Assembly: GCF_036884655.1 (NCBI RefSeq)
Contig: NC_088359.1
Span: forward strand, 18,914,501 to 18,978,500
Direction: 5' to 3'
Length of the DNA: 64,000 nucleotides
Origin: Musa acuminata AAA Group
Lineage: Eukaryota; Streptophyta; Magnoliopsida; Zingiberales; Musaceae
This document shows, piece by piece, positions 55,043 through 64,000 of the stretch (its first letter is position 1; every line of letters starts with the position of its first letter). The notes below the pieces were generated by a model. It made no database searches and was not told the origin of the DNA. It saw nothing but the letters and a program-made list of their open reading frames with translations. The position numbers and the translations under genes were made by a program.

Positions 55043-56463
55043 TTACTTTCTGCATACCAAATCAGCCTATATTTTTCTTTGAGGGCATTAAGCATGATTT
55101 GCCTCCTTGCTTAATATCCGCACTTCAAGCTTATCATCTTATGCAGAAAGGTTGTTTTTGTTATATGGTGTGTGTAAAGGAGCATTCAAATCAGGAAACC
55201 CACCTAGATGAAATTTCAGTGGTCAAAGAATTCCCTGATGTATTTCCAGACGACTTGCCTGGTTTACCTCTAGATAGAGAGGGTGAATTTGCTATTGATC
55301 TAGTCCCTAGTACAACCCCAATATCTAAGCCTCCCTACAGAATGGCACCACTTGAGCTAGAAGAATTAAAGAAGCAAATACAAGAATTATTAGATAAGGG
55401 TTTCATACGACCCAGTGTGTCCCCATGGGGTGCTCCAGTACTATTAGTGAAGAAGAAGGATGGAACATTGAGGCTTTGTATTGATTATAGACAGTTGAAT
55501 CAGGTGACCATCAAAAACAAGTATCCCATACCTAGAATTGATGATTTGTTTGATCAACTGCAGGGTGCACAAGTATTCTCTAAGATTGACCTGAGGTCAG
55601 GTTACTATCAGTTAAAGATCAAGGAGGAGGATATTTCAAAAACAGCTTTCAGAACTCGATATGGTCATTATGAATTCTTGGTGATGTCGTTTGGTTTGAC
55701 AAATGCCCCTGCAACTTTTATGGAACTAATGAATAGGATATTTCAACCGCTCTTGGATATCTGTGTAATTGTATTTATTGATGACATATTGGTGTATTCA
55801 AAGAGTAACCAAGAGCATGAGGAACACTTGAGAGATGTGTTGTCCATACTAAGAGAAAAGAAGTTGTATGCGAAGTTCAGTAAATGTGAATTTTGGTTGA
55901 ATGAAGTTGCTTTCTTAGGCCATGTGATTTCAGTGAAGGGCATATCTGTTGATCCAAGGAAAATAGAAGCTGTAGTTGAATGGGAAGTACCAACAAATGT
56001 AACAGAGGTTAGAAGTTTCTTGGGTATGGCAGGTTATTACAGGAGATTTGTGGAGGGATTTTCTCGAATTGCTCAACCTCTCACCAAACTCACTAAGAAG
56101 AATATGAAATTTGTATGGGGCGATGATTGTGAGCAAAGCTTTCAAGAGTTAAAAAGAAGATTGACTAGTGCCCCTATTCTCACTATTCCAAGTGGTAGTG
56201 AGGGATTTGTAGTTTATACTGATGCTTCAAGAAAGGGCCTAGGATGTGTTTTGATGCAGGAAGGGAGAGTAATTGCTTATGCTTCTAGGCAACTTAAAGG
56301 TTATGAATTGAATTATCCAACTCATGATTTGGAATTAGCAGCAATTATTTTTGCTCTAAAGATTTGGAGACATTATTTGTATGGTCGACAGTTTGAAATC
56401 TTCACTGATCACAAGAGTTTAAAATATATTTTCACTCAGAAAGAGTTAAACATGAGGCAGTGA
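55027..56463 (+). CDS. Gypsy C reverse transcriptase and RNase H (first open piece of pol)
   Basis: Residue numbers are within this frame. The RT region runs from about 100 to 300: [76 protein letters not shown] (catalytic Asp pair, 55771-55800), AFLGHVIS. RNase H starts at about 400 ([15 protein letters not shown]) and reaches [10 protein letters not shown]. The frame is closed by TGA at 56461-56463 in what is otherwise CGA (Arg), a C-to-T change at a CpG. The start overlaps the end of gag-protease through a one-base frameshift. Confidence 0.9.
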   Translation: MLQKIITFCIPNQPIFFFEGIKHDLPPCLISALQAYHLMQKGCFCYMVCVKEHSNQETHLDEISVVKEFPDVFPDDLPGLPLDREGEFAIDLVPSTTPISKPPYRMAPLELEELKKQIQELLDKGFIRPSVSPWGAPVLLVKKKDGTLRLCIDYRQLNQVTIKNKYPIPRIDDLFDQLQGAQVFSKIDLRSGYYQLKIKEEDISKTAFRTRYGHYEFLVMSFGLTNAPATFMELMNRIFQPLLDICVIVFIDDILVYSKSNQEHEEHLRDVLSILREKKLYAKFSKCEFWLNEVAFLGHVISVKGISVDPRKIEAVVEWEVPTNVTEVRSFLGMAGYYRRFVEGFSRIAQPLTKLTKKNMKFVWGDDCEQSFQELKRRLTSAPILTIPSGSEGFVVYTDASRKGLGCVLMQEGRVIAYASRQLKGYELNYPTHDLELAAIIFALKIWRHYLYGRQFEIFTDHKSLKYIFTQKELNMRQ

Positions 56464-56565
56464 AGATGGATAGAACTTCTGAAGGATTATGATTGTGCCA
56501 TCCGTTATCACCCGGGCAAGGCCAATGTTGTAGCTGATGTACTTAGTAGGAAATCTACAAGTTTT

Positions 56566-58113
56566 ATGGCTAGTCTGGTCGTGAAGCAATGGAAGCTAAT
56601 AGAAGAAAATTTTGATTTGAAAGCTTTGAGGAAAGAGCAAGACTCGATGATTTTGATGGCCTCCATTCAAGTGCAATCTGATCTTATGCAACAAATTAAG
56701 GAGGGACAATTACGAGATCCACACTTAATCTACTTGAGGAGTGAAGTAGAAAAGGAATTGAAGCCACAATTTCAAGTTTCAAAGGATGGCCTATTGAGAT
56801 TTGGGGAGAGAGTATGTGTACCAAATGAACTAGATATCAAGAATCAAATCCTAAATGAAAGTCATACTTCAAAGTACGCCCTACACCCTGGGAGCACTAA
56901 GATGTATAGAGATCTTCAAAGTTATTATTGGTGGGAAGGCATGAAGAAGGAAATTGCAATGTATGTTTCAAAATGTTTGACGTGTCAGCAAATCAAAGTA
57001 GAACACCAAAGACCTGGAGGGTTGCTGCAACCTTTAGTTATACCTGAATGGAAATGGGAATGTATTACTATGGATTTTGTTTCAGGACTATCCAGAACCT
57101 CAAGGAAGCATGATGCTATTTGGATTATCATTGATAGGTTAACAAAATCTGCACATTTCCTTCCGATTAATATGACTTATTCGCTTGATAGACTTGCAGA
57201 TTTATATGTTAATGAAATAGTAAGACTTCATGGTATTCCAAAGGAGATCATCTCTGATAGAGACTCCAGATTTCTCTCTAGATTCTGGAGAAGATTACAG
57301 GAATCAATGGGCACTAAAGTTAAGTTTAGTACTGCATATCATCCTCAGACTGATGGTCAGTCAGAAAGAACAATTCAAACACTTGAGGATTTGCTTAGAG
57401 CCTATGTTATGGATTGGAAAGGTGAATGGGATAAGGATATTTCACTTGTTGAGTTCACGTATAATAATAGTTATCATTCAAGTATTCAGATGGCTCCTTA
57501 TGAAGCTTTATATGGGCGAAAGTGCATAACACCTATATGTTGGGAGGAAGTTGGGGACAGAAAGTTGTTAGCACCGGACAAGGTACAAGAAACTACCGAG
57601 AAAATTCAAGTTATAAGAAAAAGGTTAAAAACTGCTCAGAGTCGTCAAAAGAGTTATGCCGATAATAGGAGACGAGATATTGAGTTTGAAATTGGAGATT
57701 TTGTATTCTTAAAAGTCTCCCCTTCCAAAGGCATTATGAGGTTTGGGAAGAAAGGAAAATTAAGCCCAAAATTTATTGGACCTTTTGTGGTTCTTGAGAG
57801 GGTTGGTTCTGTCGCCTACAGGATTGCCTTGCCACCAGCATTGAGCCATGTCCATGATATATTTCATGTCTCGATGATTAGAAAGTATATGTATGACCCT
57901 TCTCACATCATTAAGTATGAGCTGGTGGAGATCGATAAAGATTTATCCTATGTGGAAGAGCCTATTCAGATTATTGATAAGAAAGAAAAAGTCCTAAGGA
58001 ATCGGGTCATTCCACTGGTTCAAGTAATTTGGAGACATCATTCTGGAGAAGAGACAACTTGGGAGCTAGAAGAGGAAATGAAAAAGGTGTATCCTTGTCT
58101 TTTCATCGAATAG
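56566..58113 (+). CDS. Gypsy C integrase and chromodomain (second open piece of pol)
   Basis: In the same frame as the RT piece; only the TGA at 56461 separates them, and HPGKANVVADVLSRK lies between. The listed start is a Met within the frame. The HHCC zinc domain (SHTSKYALHPGS...CLTCQQ; about residues 100-145) precedes the integrase core with its catalytic acids (MDFVSGL; SDRDSRFLSRF; YHPQTDGQSERTIQ with Glu; about 165-275). A GPY-type region (GPFVVLERVGSVAYRIALPP) leads to a C-terminal chromodomain-like end (VIWRHHSGEETTWELEEEM, about 485-505), thought to steer insertion to heterochromatin. Catalytic residues look intact. The stop at 58111-58113 is natural. Confidence 0.92.
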   Translation: MASLVVKQWKLIEENFDLKALRKEQDSMILMASIQVQSDLMQQIKEGQLRDPHLIYLRSEVEKELKPQFQVSKDGLLRFGERVCVPNELDIKNQILNESHTSKYALHPGSTKMYRDLQSYYWWEGMKKEIAMYVSKCLTCQQIKVEHQRPGGLLQPLVIPEWKWECITMDFVSGLSRTSRKHDAIWIIIDRLTKSAHFLPINMTYSLDRLADLYVNEIVRLHGIPKEIISDRDSRFLSRFWRRLQESMGTKVKFSTAYHPQTDGQSERTIQTLEDLLRAYVMDWKGEWDKDISLVEFTYNNSYHSSIQMAPYEALYGRKCITPICWEEVGDRKLLAPDKVQETTEKIQVIRKRLKTAQSRQKSYADNRRRDIEFEIGDFVFLKVSPSKGIMRFGKKGKLSPKFIGPFVVLERVGSVAYRIALPPALSHVHDIFHVSMIRKYMYDPSHIIKYELVEIDKDLSYVEEPIQIIDKKEKVLRNRVIPLVQVIWRHHSGEETTWELEEEMKKVYPCLFIE

Positions 58114-58145
58114 AGGTACCGATAAATTTAGAGGACTAAAATTTT

Positions 58146-58163
58146 CTTTTAAGGGGGGGAGAG
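58146..58163 (+). promoter_or_regulatory. Gypsy C polypurine tract
   Basis: CTTTTAAGGGGGGGAGAG directly precedes the 3' LTR start TGTAACACCCC. Confidence 0.88.
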
Positions 58164-60739
58164 TGTAACACCCCTCATTTCCGAATGTTCGTATAAATTT
58201 TTGGTGATAATGTAAGCATTTATTTTAATTGACAAAAGAAATAGAGTATGAATCAGAGGTAACTTATTTTTAAGATTTGGGAGATCTGTTCAAAAAAAAA
58301 AGAGAAAAGAAAGAATCTGAGGACCTATATGTAAACCCTAAGGACCTAATCGTGAATATGATAAAAACAAGGACTAAACTGCAAAATGTACCAAATGACA
58401 AATTCCACCGCTTAAGCCTCTCTGCCTTCGTTGTTAAGGAAGCAGAGGAGGCAGCTCGTGGGTGATCAGGGAAAGAAAGAAAGAAAGAAGAAGAAGAAGA
58501 AGAAGAAGAAGAGAAAGAAAATTGGGGCTTTTAGGGTTCTTGCTTTAATCTTGTCATTTCGGGTCAAAATTTCCAAAGGCAAGTGTTCTAACCCCATCCT
58601 ACAGAAGTATTAGACTCTATTTTTATGTTGATTCAAAATAAATTGAAAGATTTCTATTTAGAAACTGATATGTCTCTCCTTGGACATAAAACCATGGATT
58701 CTGAAAGTTTTTCGGTAAACTGATCACTAAGCAATGTTTCAGCTATAAGTTTTAGTACAGAATGAGAATTTAGGCAGGAACTATTTTTGTTTGAAATTAG
58801 ACTCGTATGTATTTCTTTTGACACCGATTTTGTAGATTTTGGACACCTAATACTTACCCAAAAATTTGTTTCAAAAGAGCCTATAGACGCTGTAAAACAG
58901 AGTTCAAGATTTCTGACCTTTCGATACTAAAACGCCTATAACTCCCTGTTGAAAATTCTGAATTGTACCAAACTGATTTTTTTTGAAACTATACTTGAAA
59001 TTATCTCTTTTGACATATAGTTTGAAAATTTTGGAGTTCAATTGCCCACCCTATCGTCTGTTGATTCCGACCCTATAAATTCTGCAAAACAGTGATTGTG
59101 ATTTTGACCTTGTGTTACCAAATCAGAGGTAACTCTGTGTTGGGAGCCCTGTTTCATATGAAATCTGTTCTATCATAATATAGATTGATATATGATTCGA
59201 CCATAGCCTTCTTATGGGTATTGGAGCATAATTGTTATTCTGAAATAATTGTTTGATGTGCCACTGGAATTCTGTCCGAAATCGAGCTTTGGTCGATTTC
59301 GCGTATTCTGTTCCATTTCCTTTGGATACTTGAATTCGCCTAATCTTCTTATTGGAATTGAGTTAATTATGATTGCTTGGAATCCCTGTACACTCTTGCT
59401 TTTATTTCCTTCCTAAAATGAATACTTTTGTGAGAGATTTGTTCCTTGCATCACATTGCTTTTGAAAAGGCACATGTACGTTTGGTTGTTCCGCGTGTGC
59501 TTCCGTTATATGCTACTTATTGTTGAAACTGCCTTCTTGTACTCTGGTGTGTGGGATTGTCTGGACCTTTGCCAGAAATGGTAAAGGGTATGCGCTGATT
59601 TGCCCGCTTTGTGGGGTCCCGCTTTGTGGGATATTGCTTAGAGCCTGCGATGCTCTGCCGGCCCCCTTTGACTTCACCTAGACGTGGGTGGATGGAGCTC
59701 CCAGACGTGGGAGACTTTTGTTAGGTGGTCATTCAGAAATGGATGAATCACATTCTGACTGAGATCCCACTACACCCTCTATATGTTTGATATGACATCC
59801 AGAGTTTTGGTGAGTTATTTCTGTTCGTGCTCTGGATAAGTATGATATGATTGCAACGTCAAGGACGACGTTTGAGCTTCTGTACGACATATGAGTTTGA
59901 TATGCTCTGAAATGCTTCATTCACTATTGATTTTGCTTCGTAATGTTCCATATGTCGTTGATGTGTTTTGGAACATTTCATATGCCATTGATAAGCTCCG
60001 ATATGTTTCCTTTGTTTCTGATATACTCCAATTACTCTATGCCCCATCTGTCAGGAACCAAATATGTATGATTAAAAAGGACAATTATGATTCTGCTCCT
60101 AATGATATTATGTATACGAAATCGTATATTCTGCTTTGTGTTTGAAACTACATCTCTTTGGAAATTATACTATTTTGATATGGATATGTTAGTCACTTGC
60201 TGAGCTCTTTATGCTCACCCCATTTGTTGATAAATTTTTCAGGATAGCGTATCGCTTGCTTAAATGTTAAGAATGGGCTGAGGCAGTGGAAAGTTTAGAA
60301 GACGTTGGGCAGAACTTTTGTTAGCATATATGTCGTTGTGTATAAGCTACCTGGCATCTAATGAAATGTGACTATGAATCTAAACCTGTGGATTTTGTGT
60401 AAGTTAAAGGATCCCTCATGTATAGGGTTTTGGAATGTTAAATTAAATTCGTGTAATGATATGAACTTATGGTAAATCGATGATTGTGGTGACTGCATAG
60501 ATTTCCCCACTTGTGGATTTATATTGTGGTTTTTATTTTGATGAGTTGAGTTCAGATTATATAAATTATCGAGTGATGTGTGCTATGTTTATGAATTGCA
60601 CAGGGTTATGAATTGGTAGATTATAGAAGTGAAATTTTTGATCTGAATGTTTTCTTAGTGACCTCAAATGTGTGTTTGGATCCTGGGTTTGTTGTGACGA
60701 AAAATTTTAAATATCATGGATATTTTTAGGGGCGTGACA
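58164..60739 (+). repeat. Gypsy C 3' LTR
   Basis: 2576 bp, nearly the same as 51445-54023. It has a shorter GAA run (58482-58512), keeps the 30-bp segment absent from the 5' LTR, and has the non-duplicated sequence CCAGAAATGGTAAAGGG at 59571-59587, which gypsy B relatives share. It probably represents the ancestral form at both patches. Confidence 0.92.
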
Positions 60740-60744
60740 CTAGT

Positions 60745-61180
60745 AGACGTCGGTGACCTCGTCGGTGGAGGAAGCCAAAAGTGGATGTAGGTCAAGATTG
60801 ACCGAACCACTCTAAATCTCGATTTGCATTTACTTTGAGCATCTTATCCTTACTGCAAACCTCCTCAATAGCTTACTGCCTTCTGCACATTTACGATCGT
60901 GTTTTAAAGTTCAGTATTTTCCGAATCGGCGTTTAGACATAAATCAATTTTATCGTACGAACATTATATTTCAGTTTGCGCTTACATTTTAACTTTCATC
61001 ATAACTGCAAACTACCTTCATAGATTTCCTTTAACTACATCTCGCTTGATTACAAGTTAAAGAGATTTACGAATCGGCTTTTCTACTGAAATCGCTTTTA
61101 TCGTACGAACACCTTTTTAATCGTCGAAAGTTTTTCGCTGCACTAATTCACCCCCCCTCTTAGTGCTCTTGATCCTAACA
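60745..61180 (+). repeat. S4 5' LTR, second part
   Basis: This resumes at GACGTCGGTGACCTCGTCGG after the duplication. It has only about 1.5 copies of the 141-bp repeat seen in S3 and a run of 7 C (61151-61157). It ends GATCCTAACA. Confidence 0.9.
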
Positions 61181-61182
61181 AT

Positions 61183-61194
61183 TGGTATCAGAGT
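61183..61194 (+). other. S4 primer binding site (one mismatch)
   Basis: TGGTATCAGAGT, with T for C at the last position compared with S1 and S3. Confidence 0.85.
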
Positions 61195-61230
61195 GGGGTT
61201 AACTCTCAAACAGATTAAAACCCAAGAGAG

Positions 61231-62459
61231 ATGGCATACGCAGTAAACCAAGAGGGCCATTCTATTACCCGTCCACCCATGTTCAATGGGACGAACTACA
61301 CCTATTGGAAGACCCGAATGAGGATCTTTCTTATTTCTATGGATTTTGAACTTTGGAATCTTGTCGAAAATGGATTTTTGAAGTCTTCTCTTCCAATGAT
61401 CGATTGGAATGAATTGGAGAAGAAGGCTTTCTCTTTTAATGCAAAGGCTATGAATGCCTTATTTTGTGCACTTGATAAAAACGAGTTCAACCGTGTTTCG
61501 GTTTGTGAAACCGCATTTGATATTTGGCACACACTCGAGGTGACTCACGAAGGCATAAGTAGAGTGAAAGAGTCAAAAATCAATCTTTTGATACATTCTT
61601 TCGAACTTTTCCGGATGAAACCGAGTGTGACTATTGGCGACATGTTTACCCGTTTCACGGATATCATCAACGGTCTAAAAGGACTCGGAAAAAAGTTTTT
61701 CGGATTTTGAGCTCGTAAATAAGATTCTAAGATCCCTTCCTAAGAGTTGGGATCCTAAAGTCGCTGCTATTCAAGAGGCGAAAGATCTAAACAACTTCCC
61801 TCTTGAAGAACTAATCGGGTCATTAATGACCTACGAGATGACTTGCAAAGCTCATGAAGAGCAAGAAGACATCATTCCAAAGAATTTAATAGATGCAGAT
61901 TTATCATTTGACGAATTTTTAAATGCCTTCCATGACTTATTTGATGAATGCAAGATTATTAGTAGAAAATACAAATTGCTAAAAAAGGAGCATGATAGTC
62001 TTACTTGTAATTTTGATAAGTTAAAAACTGAATATCATGATAGTTTAGGTTCATGCATAAAATGCCATGATCTAGAAACTCTCCAAAAGGAAAACTTGCT
62101 ACTTAAAGACACCTCGAAGAAATTCGAGGTTCGTAGCGAGTCTTTGAACATGATCCTTGCAAACAAGGGTCACGTTCCCAAAAGAAGTGGAATCGGATTT
62201 GTGAGAAGTCCTCACCAAAATCCAACCACCTTTATAATAGGCCCCCATCTTACATGTTTGACACCAAACCAAATGCAACTTTTGTTGCAAACTTGGACAT
62301 AAAACGTATTATTATTCATTCAAGAAAATTAGTCTGAACAAATTAATTTGGGTTCCTAAAGGAACCATGATAAAGTCTATGCAACATGATAAACAATGTA
62401 GATCTATTTTTGAGGCACTCAAAAGCAAATGGGTACCTAAAAATCATCCTTTCTTGTAA
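61231..62459 (+). pseudogene. S4 gag with frameshift and internal deletion
   Basis: The ATG at 61231 (MAYAVNQEGHSITRPP) opens a clean UBN2-type domain for 160 codons (NGTNYTYWKTRM, FELWNLVENGF, LFCALDKNEFNRVS, DIWHTLEVTHEGISRV). An extra A in GGAAAAAAG near 61692 shifts the frame. The frame returns at about 61710-61885 and again in 61826-62302. Compared with S3, the acidic stretch and the first zinc knuckle (about 330 bp) are deleted at 61884/61885 (PKN joined to LIDADLSF), in register. The second knuckle survives in another frame (near 62275-62320), followed by WVPKNHPFL to 62457. Confidence 0.87.
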
Positions 62460-62970
62460 AGACATAAAACATCATAAGCTGGGAGCAAGAAATAATATCC
62501 TGCTCTCTGGATTCTCGATATTCATGACCCGAGATCCATAAAGAACACGTGATGCTCTCTAGCCTAAATAACAAAAAGATGATTAGAAAATTAAAATTAC
62601 AAATACGATATGGATACAATCCCATTTGATCCCTTATAATTGGAAACCCATGATTCTCCCTTCACATATCCTCTGGATTTTCGAACCCATCGATTTCATC
62701 CGTTCATAACTTTCGAATTCAACTATATCATGAACTGACTAAGTTTGTCATGAACTTGCAAGGCTTACCAACTTGAACAATCTGTCACAAACATGTGTAC
62801 TACATTGAGAGTATGCACGTCAAAAGATCTATCTTGATCGTGCAAAAGTTCTTATCTTAAAATTAAAATTCTTACGTAATTACGTAAGTAAAGTTGATTG
62901 ATCCACAAATAAAAATTCATCTCAAAGTCAAAAACATTCAAATCAGACCACACAGCAGTCAGAACCATGC
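62460..62970 (+). other. S4 spacer, matching the S3 spacer, with 18-bp palindrome
   Basis: The same sequence as S3 37149-37660 with scattered differences and no ORF of note. It includes CTTACGTAATTACGTAAG at 62871-62888. Confidence 0.78.
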
Positions 62971-62975
62971 TCACT

Positions 62976-63122
62976 GCCTGCAGCGGTTGCACCGCCCCAG
63001 CTGGAGGTAGCACCTCCGGCTATCACGTATTGTAAGCGGTTGCACCGCCCCAGCCAGCGGTGCAACCGCCTGCAATCCTGCCCACTTTTAACCCAAGCGA
63101 GGGCCGGCAATGGAACCGGCCC
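62976..63122 (+). promoter_or_regulatory. CGG-CCG box cluster in the S4 spacer
   Basis: Boxes of the AGCGGTTGCACCGCCCC and GCGGTGCAACCGCC types, one more than in the S3 spacer, in the same place relative to the palindrome. The ATG of an extra ORF would be expected about 220 bp later, but S5 interrupts first. Confidence 0.7.
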
Positions 63123-63179
63123 CAACTCACTCCCTTCCCCTCTTTACTCTTCCAAAACTTCTCCACCTCCATTCCTTCC

Positions 63180-64000
63180 TGTTAGGATCAAGAGCACTAA
63201 GAGGGGGGGGTGAATTAGTGCAGCGGAAAAACCTTCTGCGATTAAATTCGAAAACTGCTTTCGTTCGATAGAAGTGATTTTGGTAAGAAAGCCGATTCGT
63301 AAATCACTTCAAATTTTGACTAGGAGAGATGCAGTAAAGATATGAATGAAGTTTGCAGTTATGATGGAAATCAGAATATAAGCACAAACTGAAATATGAC
63401 ATTCGTACGATAAAAGCGATTTCGGTATAAAAGCTGATTCGTAAACCACTTTAACTTGAGATAAGGCGAGATGCAGTTAAAGCAAAGATATAAAGGCAGT
63501 TTGCAGTTATAATGGAAATCAGAACGTAAGCACAAACTGAAATACGATGTTCGTACGATAAAACTGATTTGCATCTTAAACCCCGATTCGGAAAGCATTG
63601 AACTTTGAAACACGTTCGTAAAAACACAGAAAGCAGTAAGCTATTGAGGAGATTTGCAGTACAGATAAGATGCTCAAAGTAAATGCAAACCGAGATTTAG
63701 AATGGTTCGGTCAATCTTGACCTACTCCACTTTTGGCTTCCTCCACCGACGAGGTCACCGACGTCAACTAGAGGCCTTCCTTCAATAGGCGAAGGCCAAC
63801 CACCCTTTTACAGTTTCACTCCTTTTGACGGGCTTAGGAGATAACCCTTACAGAATTTTCTCTCCTCTCTTTACAACTCAGAACTTGGAAGAAAAGAGGG
63901 AGAAGAACTTTTGACCTTTACAACAATTTTGAGCTCTAAGAATCACAGAAAAAGATCAAGATTTCGGTGTAAGTTCATACCCTTTTAGTGCTGAATGGGT
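63180..64000 (-). repeat. S5: start of a further minus-strand sirevirus LTR (cut by window end)
   Basis: TGTTAGGATCAAGAGCACTA is the outer end of the family LTR in reverse. A run of 8 G lies at 63203-63210. About three copies of the 141-bp repeat follow (63235-63640), more than in S4. Then come the GTTCGGTCA/ACGTCAACTAG segment and the purine-rich part that follows the TATA box in the other copies. The first five bases of a possible target duplication are CTTCC (63175-63179). Confidence 0.88.

Larger units (their letters stand above)
51445..60739 (+). mobile_element. Gypsy C: Ty3/gypsy chromovirus (Tekay/Del-like), best preserved element
   Basis: 9.3 kb with TG...CA ends and CTAGT on both sides (51440-51444 and 60740-60744). 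The order is 5' LTR (51445-54023), PBS, gag with a large deletion, protease, RT, RNase H, integrase, chromodomain, PPT, 3' LTR (58164-60739). The LTRs are nearly identical by eye apart from two local patches and the microsatellite, so it is the youngest-looking insertion here. The chromodomain end (VIWRHHSGEETTWELEEEM) and the words LPPALSHVHDIFHVSMIRKY are typical of the Tekay/Del clade. It is not autonomous, because gag lacks its capsid core and pol has one stop and one frameshift. Confidence 0.94.
50389..64000 (+). mobile_element. S4: sirevirus derivative (pol-less type), continues past the window
   Basis: A plus-strand element inserted in S2 gag (left flank ATAAC, 50384-50388). Its 5' LTR is 50389-51444 plus 60745-61180, split by gypsy C. 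The PBS and a deleted gag follow (61231-62459), then the spacer and box cluster (62460-63179). From 63180 it is overlain by another minus-strand sirevirus LTR (S5). The right end, and with it any extra ORF, lies beyond the window. Its gag runs directly into the same spacer as S3, with no pol. Confidence 0.87.

Noticed and set aside
1..64000. Host protein-coding gene, tRNA or rRNA anywhere in the window
   Set aside because: Every stretch I could assign belongs to a retroelement or its remnant. The only tRNA-like matches are primer binding sites.

Overview
This window is a densely nested block of plant retrotransposons. I see no cellular gene, rRNA, tRNA, CRISPR array or bacterial feature. The families are LINEs whose ORF1 has a DUF4283-like domain, Ty1/copia sireviruses, and Ty3/gypsy chromoviruses, all primed by an initiator-Met-tRNA-type site where visible. 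This indicates a flowering plant with a repeat-rich genome. A monocot is my guess, because of the many sirevirus LTRs with CGG...CCG boxes, but the species cannot be read from the window.

Layout. A minus-strand LINE (1-867, continuing 7779-8589) is split by a non-autonomous sirevirus, S1 (868-7773, target-site duplication GGAAG). A gypsy LTR (A1) begins in the same LINE at 8590. It is split by an almost full-length plus-strand LINE (8742-14858, poly(A), duplication AATACATGG). Two defective copies of gypsy family A follow on the minus strand (A1 14868-16991; A2 18003-21854 and 31073-31293), separated by a sirevirus LTR fragment. A2's 5' LTR is split by gypsy B (21855-31067, duplication GGATC), whose 3.7-3.8 kb LTRs flank only 1.66 kb of internal sequence. 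A2's LTR is cut again at 31294 by sirevirus S2 (minus), the only copy here with a long pol. S2 is split by S3 (33843-46364, plus), which carries a solo gypsy-B-type LTR (38357-42511, duplication GGCAT) inside an extra ORF. S2 is split again by S4 (from 50389, plus). The S4 5' LTR holds gypsy C (51445-60739, duplication CTAGT), the best preserved element. A further minus-strand sirevirus LTR (S5) starts at 63180 and runs off the window.

How the parts relate. Insertions are up to five layers deep (LINE, gypsy A, S2, S3, solo LTR), and the junctions give a relative order. Most elements cannot move by themselves. S1 has only a gag remnant. S3 and S4 share a gag without pol; in S3 a different ORF with a C-terminal coiled coil sits where pol should be, followed by a leftover pol tail. 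Both gypsy A copies lack the same part of the reverse transcriptase core. Gypsy C has a nearly open pol but a gag without its capsid core. The sirevirus copies show symmetric CGG...CCG boxes upstream of a TATAAATA, several polypurine tracts, and a terminal tract flanked by a 12-bp inverted repeat. The points I find most interesting are the pol-for-ORF replacement in S3/S4, the growth of a small GAA microsatellite into a 1.5-1.7 kb purine/pyrimidine tract in gypsy B LTRs, and a conserved 18-bp palindrome upstream of the extra ORF.
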